The notes beneath the pieces were generated by a model, which was not told where the DNA came from, made no database searches, and saw only the letters and a program-made list of their open reading frames with translations. DNA of 5,445 bases, taken from positions 1 through 5,445 of the forward strand of contig JBEKCP010000426.1 of NCBI GenBank assembly GCA_050014815.1. The letters run 5' to 3'. The position numbers and the translations under genes are program-made. Positions 4,931 to 5,445 of the stretch are shown here, piece after piece (position 1 is the stretch's first letter; each line of letters opens with the position of its first letter). This DNA comes from JBEKCP01 sp050014815 (lineage in GTDB: Bacteria; Planctomycetota; Planctomycetia; Pirellulales; Thermoguttaceae).

Positions 4931-4940
4931 CCGTGTCCAA

Positions 4941-5339
4941 ATGAAACGACCAATCTCCATCACAGTGATCGCTTGGATTCTGATCGTCGGCGCGGCGCTC
5001 CATCTCCTCACGAGTCCCGTCAACTTGAGCGATCCGAAGGTCCAAGAGCTAATGGCCAAGGGCCTGCTTCCGTTTCCGGTCCAATGTTCCATTCTCTACC
5101 TCGGACTCGCGGTGGCACTTGCCAGCGGTATCGGAATGCTCGAGGGTCGCAACTGGGCGCGCTGGCTGTACGTCATTTGGCGTGCAATCGAAGCAATCAT
5201 TGTTCTCGCAACCTCACCAACGAAGCTGATGATGATTCCGGGCATTGTCCTGTTTCTCGTGGAGGTATTCTTTCTTTTCAGGCCTGTAGCCAACCGGTAC
5301 TTCGCAACGGGCTCTACTCCTAATGTCCAAGATATGTAG
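4941..5339 (+). CDS. small four-helix integral membrane protein, unknown function
   Basis: The 132-residue product begins MKRPISITVIAWILIVGAAL and has four hydrophobic segments at about 6-24, 46-66, 73-91 and 96-113. The loop between segments 2 and 3 carries EGRNWARWLY (68-77), and segment 4 is followed by LFRPVANRYF (112-121). Proteins with a 'GRNWARWLY' turn and a 'FLFRPxAN' end recur as uncharacterised inner-membrane proteins in several phyla; I cannot name a family or function. The longer reading from 4893 adds 16 polar residues before the first membrane segment, lacks a ribosome site and starts at or before the predicted transcription start, so 4941 is preferred. The gene is monocistronic as far as the window shows. 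A palindromic repeat begins three bases after the stop and could terminate its transcript. Confidence 0.8.
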   Translation: MKRPISITVIAWILIVGAALHLLTSPVNLSDPKVQELMAKGLLPFPVQCSILYLGLAVALASGIGMLEGRNWARWLYVIWRAIEAIIVLATSPTKLMMIPGIVLFLVEVFFLFRPVANRYFATGSTPNVQDM

Positions 5340-5341
5340 CC

Positions 5342-5444
5342 GTAGGGTGGGTCGAGCGAAGCGAGCCCCACCGCCGCGGGTTTGACATGTTCTTGGTGGG
5401 GCTCGCCGACCATGCTTCGCACGGTGCCCGTCGACCCACCCTAC
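5342..5444. repeat. interrupted nested inverted repeat (GTAGGGTGGGTCGA type)
   Basis: Three matching arm pairs nest in order: GTAGGGTGGGTCGA (5342-5355) with 5431-5444, GCGAAGC (5356-5362) with GCTTCGC (5414-5420), and CGAGCCCCACC (5362-5372) with GGTGGGGCTCG (5395-5405), all perfect. The left arm is nearly continuous, while the right arm carries two extra stretches (about 5406-5413 and 5421-5430). Elements starting with this sequence are common intergenic repeats in several bacterial phyla. Sitting right behind a stop codon, it may act as a terminator, though no T-tract follows. The window ends one base after it. Confidence 0.85.
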
Positions 5445-5445
5445 T

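Larger units (their letters stand above)
4217..4940. other. divergent intergenic region, 724 bases, palindrome-rich
   Basis: This gap separates the divergent zinc-ribbon and membrane-protein genes. After the minus-strand promoter (4240-4267), positions 4345-4795 carry at least thirteen perfect short palindromes, listed separately. A decayed one may lie at 4564-4575. From 4796 to 4858 only a 5-bp hairpin (4830-4845) is seen, then the plus-strand promoter (4859-4887). Open frames on both strands here follow the GC-rich palindromes and show no protein family. Confidence 0.75.

Noticed and set aside
4497..4953. Open frames in both directions through the palindrome region
   Set aside because: They have no family resemblance, start without ribosome sites and owe their length to GC-rich palindromes that lack stop codons.

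Overview
The window looks like a piece of a high-GC planctomycete (phylum Planctomycetota) chromosome. The phylum call is an inference. It rests on a large exported subtilase that begins with the LEPR-xLL type motif (LEPLEVRCLLSA), on two small proteins of kinds I associate with planctomycetes (an 81-residue 'MRPDDVLxLLRARPFQPFRI' protein and an 81-residue zinc-ribbon/membrane-anchor protein), on a four-helix bundle (23S rRNA intervening-sequence type) gene, and on many palindromic intergenic repeats. No rRNA or tRNA is present to confirm it.

Layout. 10-375 (+) is a four-helix bundle protein. 376-451 is a short convergent gap holding a dispersed AT-richer repeat. 452-697 (-) is a small conserved protein with a clear ribosome binding site and a good sigma70-like promoter at 784-811. 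698-1376 is a divergent intergenic region with a second copy of the dispersed repeat arranged as a 33-bp perfect inverted repeat, plus a nested inverted repeat at 1082-1160. 1377-3968 (+) is an 863-residue multidomain S8 serine peptidase. 3971-4216 (-) converges on it with 2 bases between the stop codons. 4217-4940 is a second divergent gap, packed from 4345 to 4795 with at least thirteen short perfect palindromes. 4941-5339 (+) is a four-helix membrane protein, followed at once by another interrupted palindromic repeat that runs to the window end.

The five genes do not form an operon or an obvious pathway. The protease is probably exported and acts outside the cytoplasm. The other four are small proteins of unknown or loosely known role.

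The most striking non-coding feature is 4609-4795. Two 58-base modules, each of three hairpins with identical spacing, face each other in inverted orientation around a GC-only hairpin core. All 14 differences between the modules fall either in loops and spacers (4) or as five compensatory base-pair changes in stems (10). No change breaks a stem. That pattern suggests selection on, or a mechanism that copies, the palindromes themselves.
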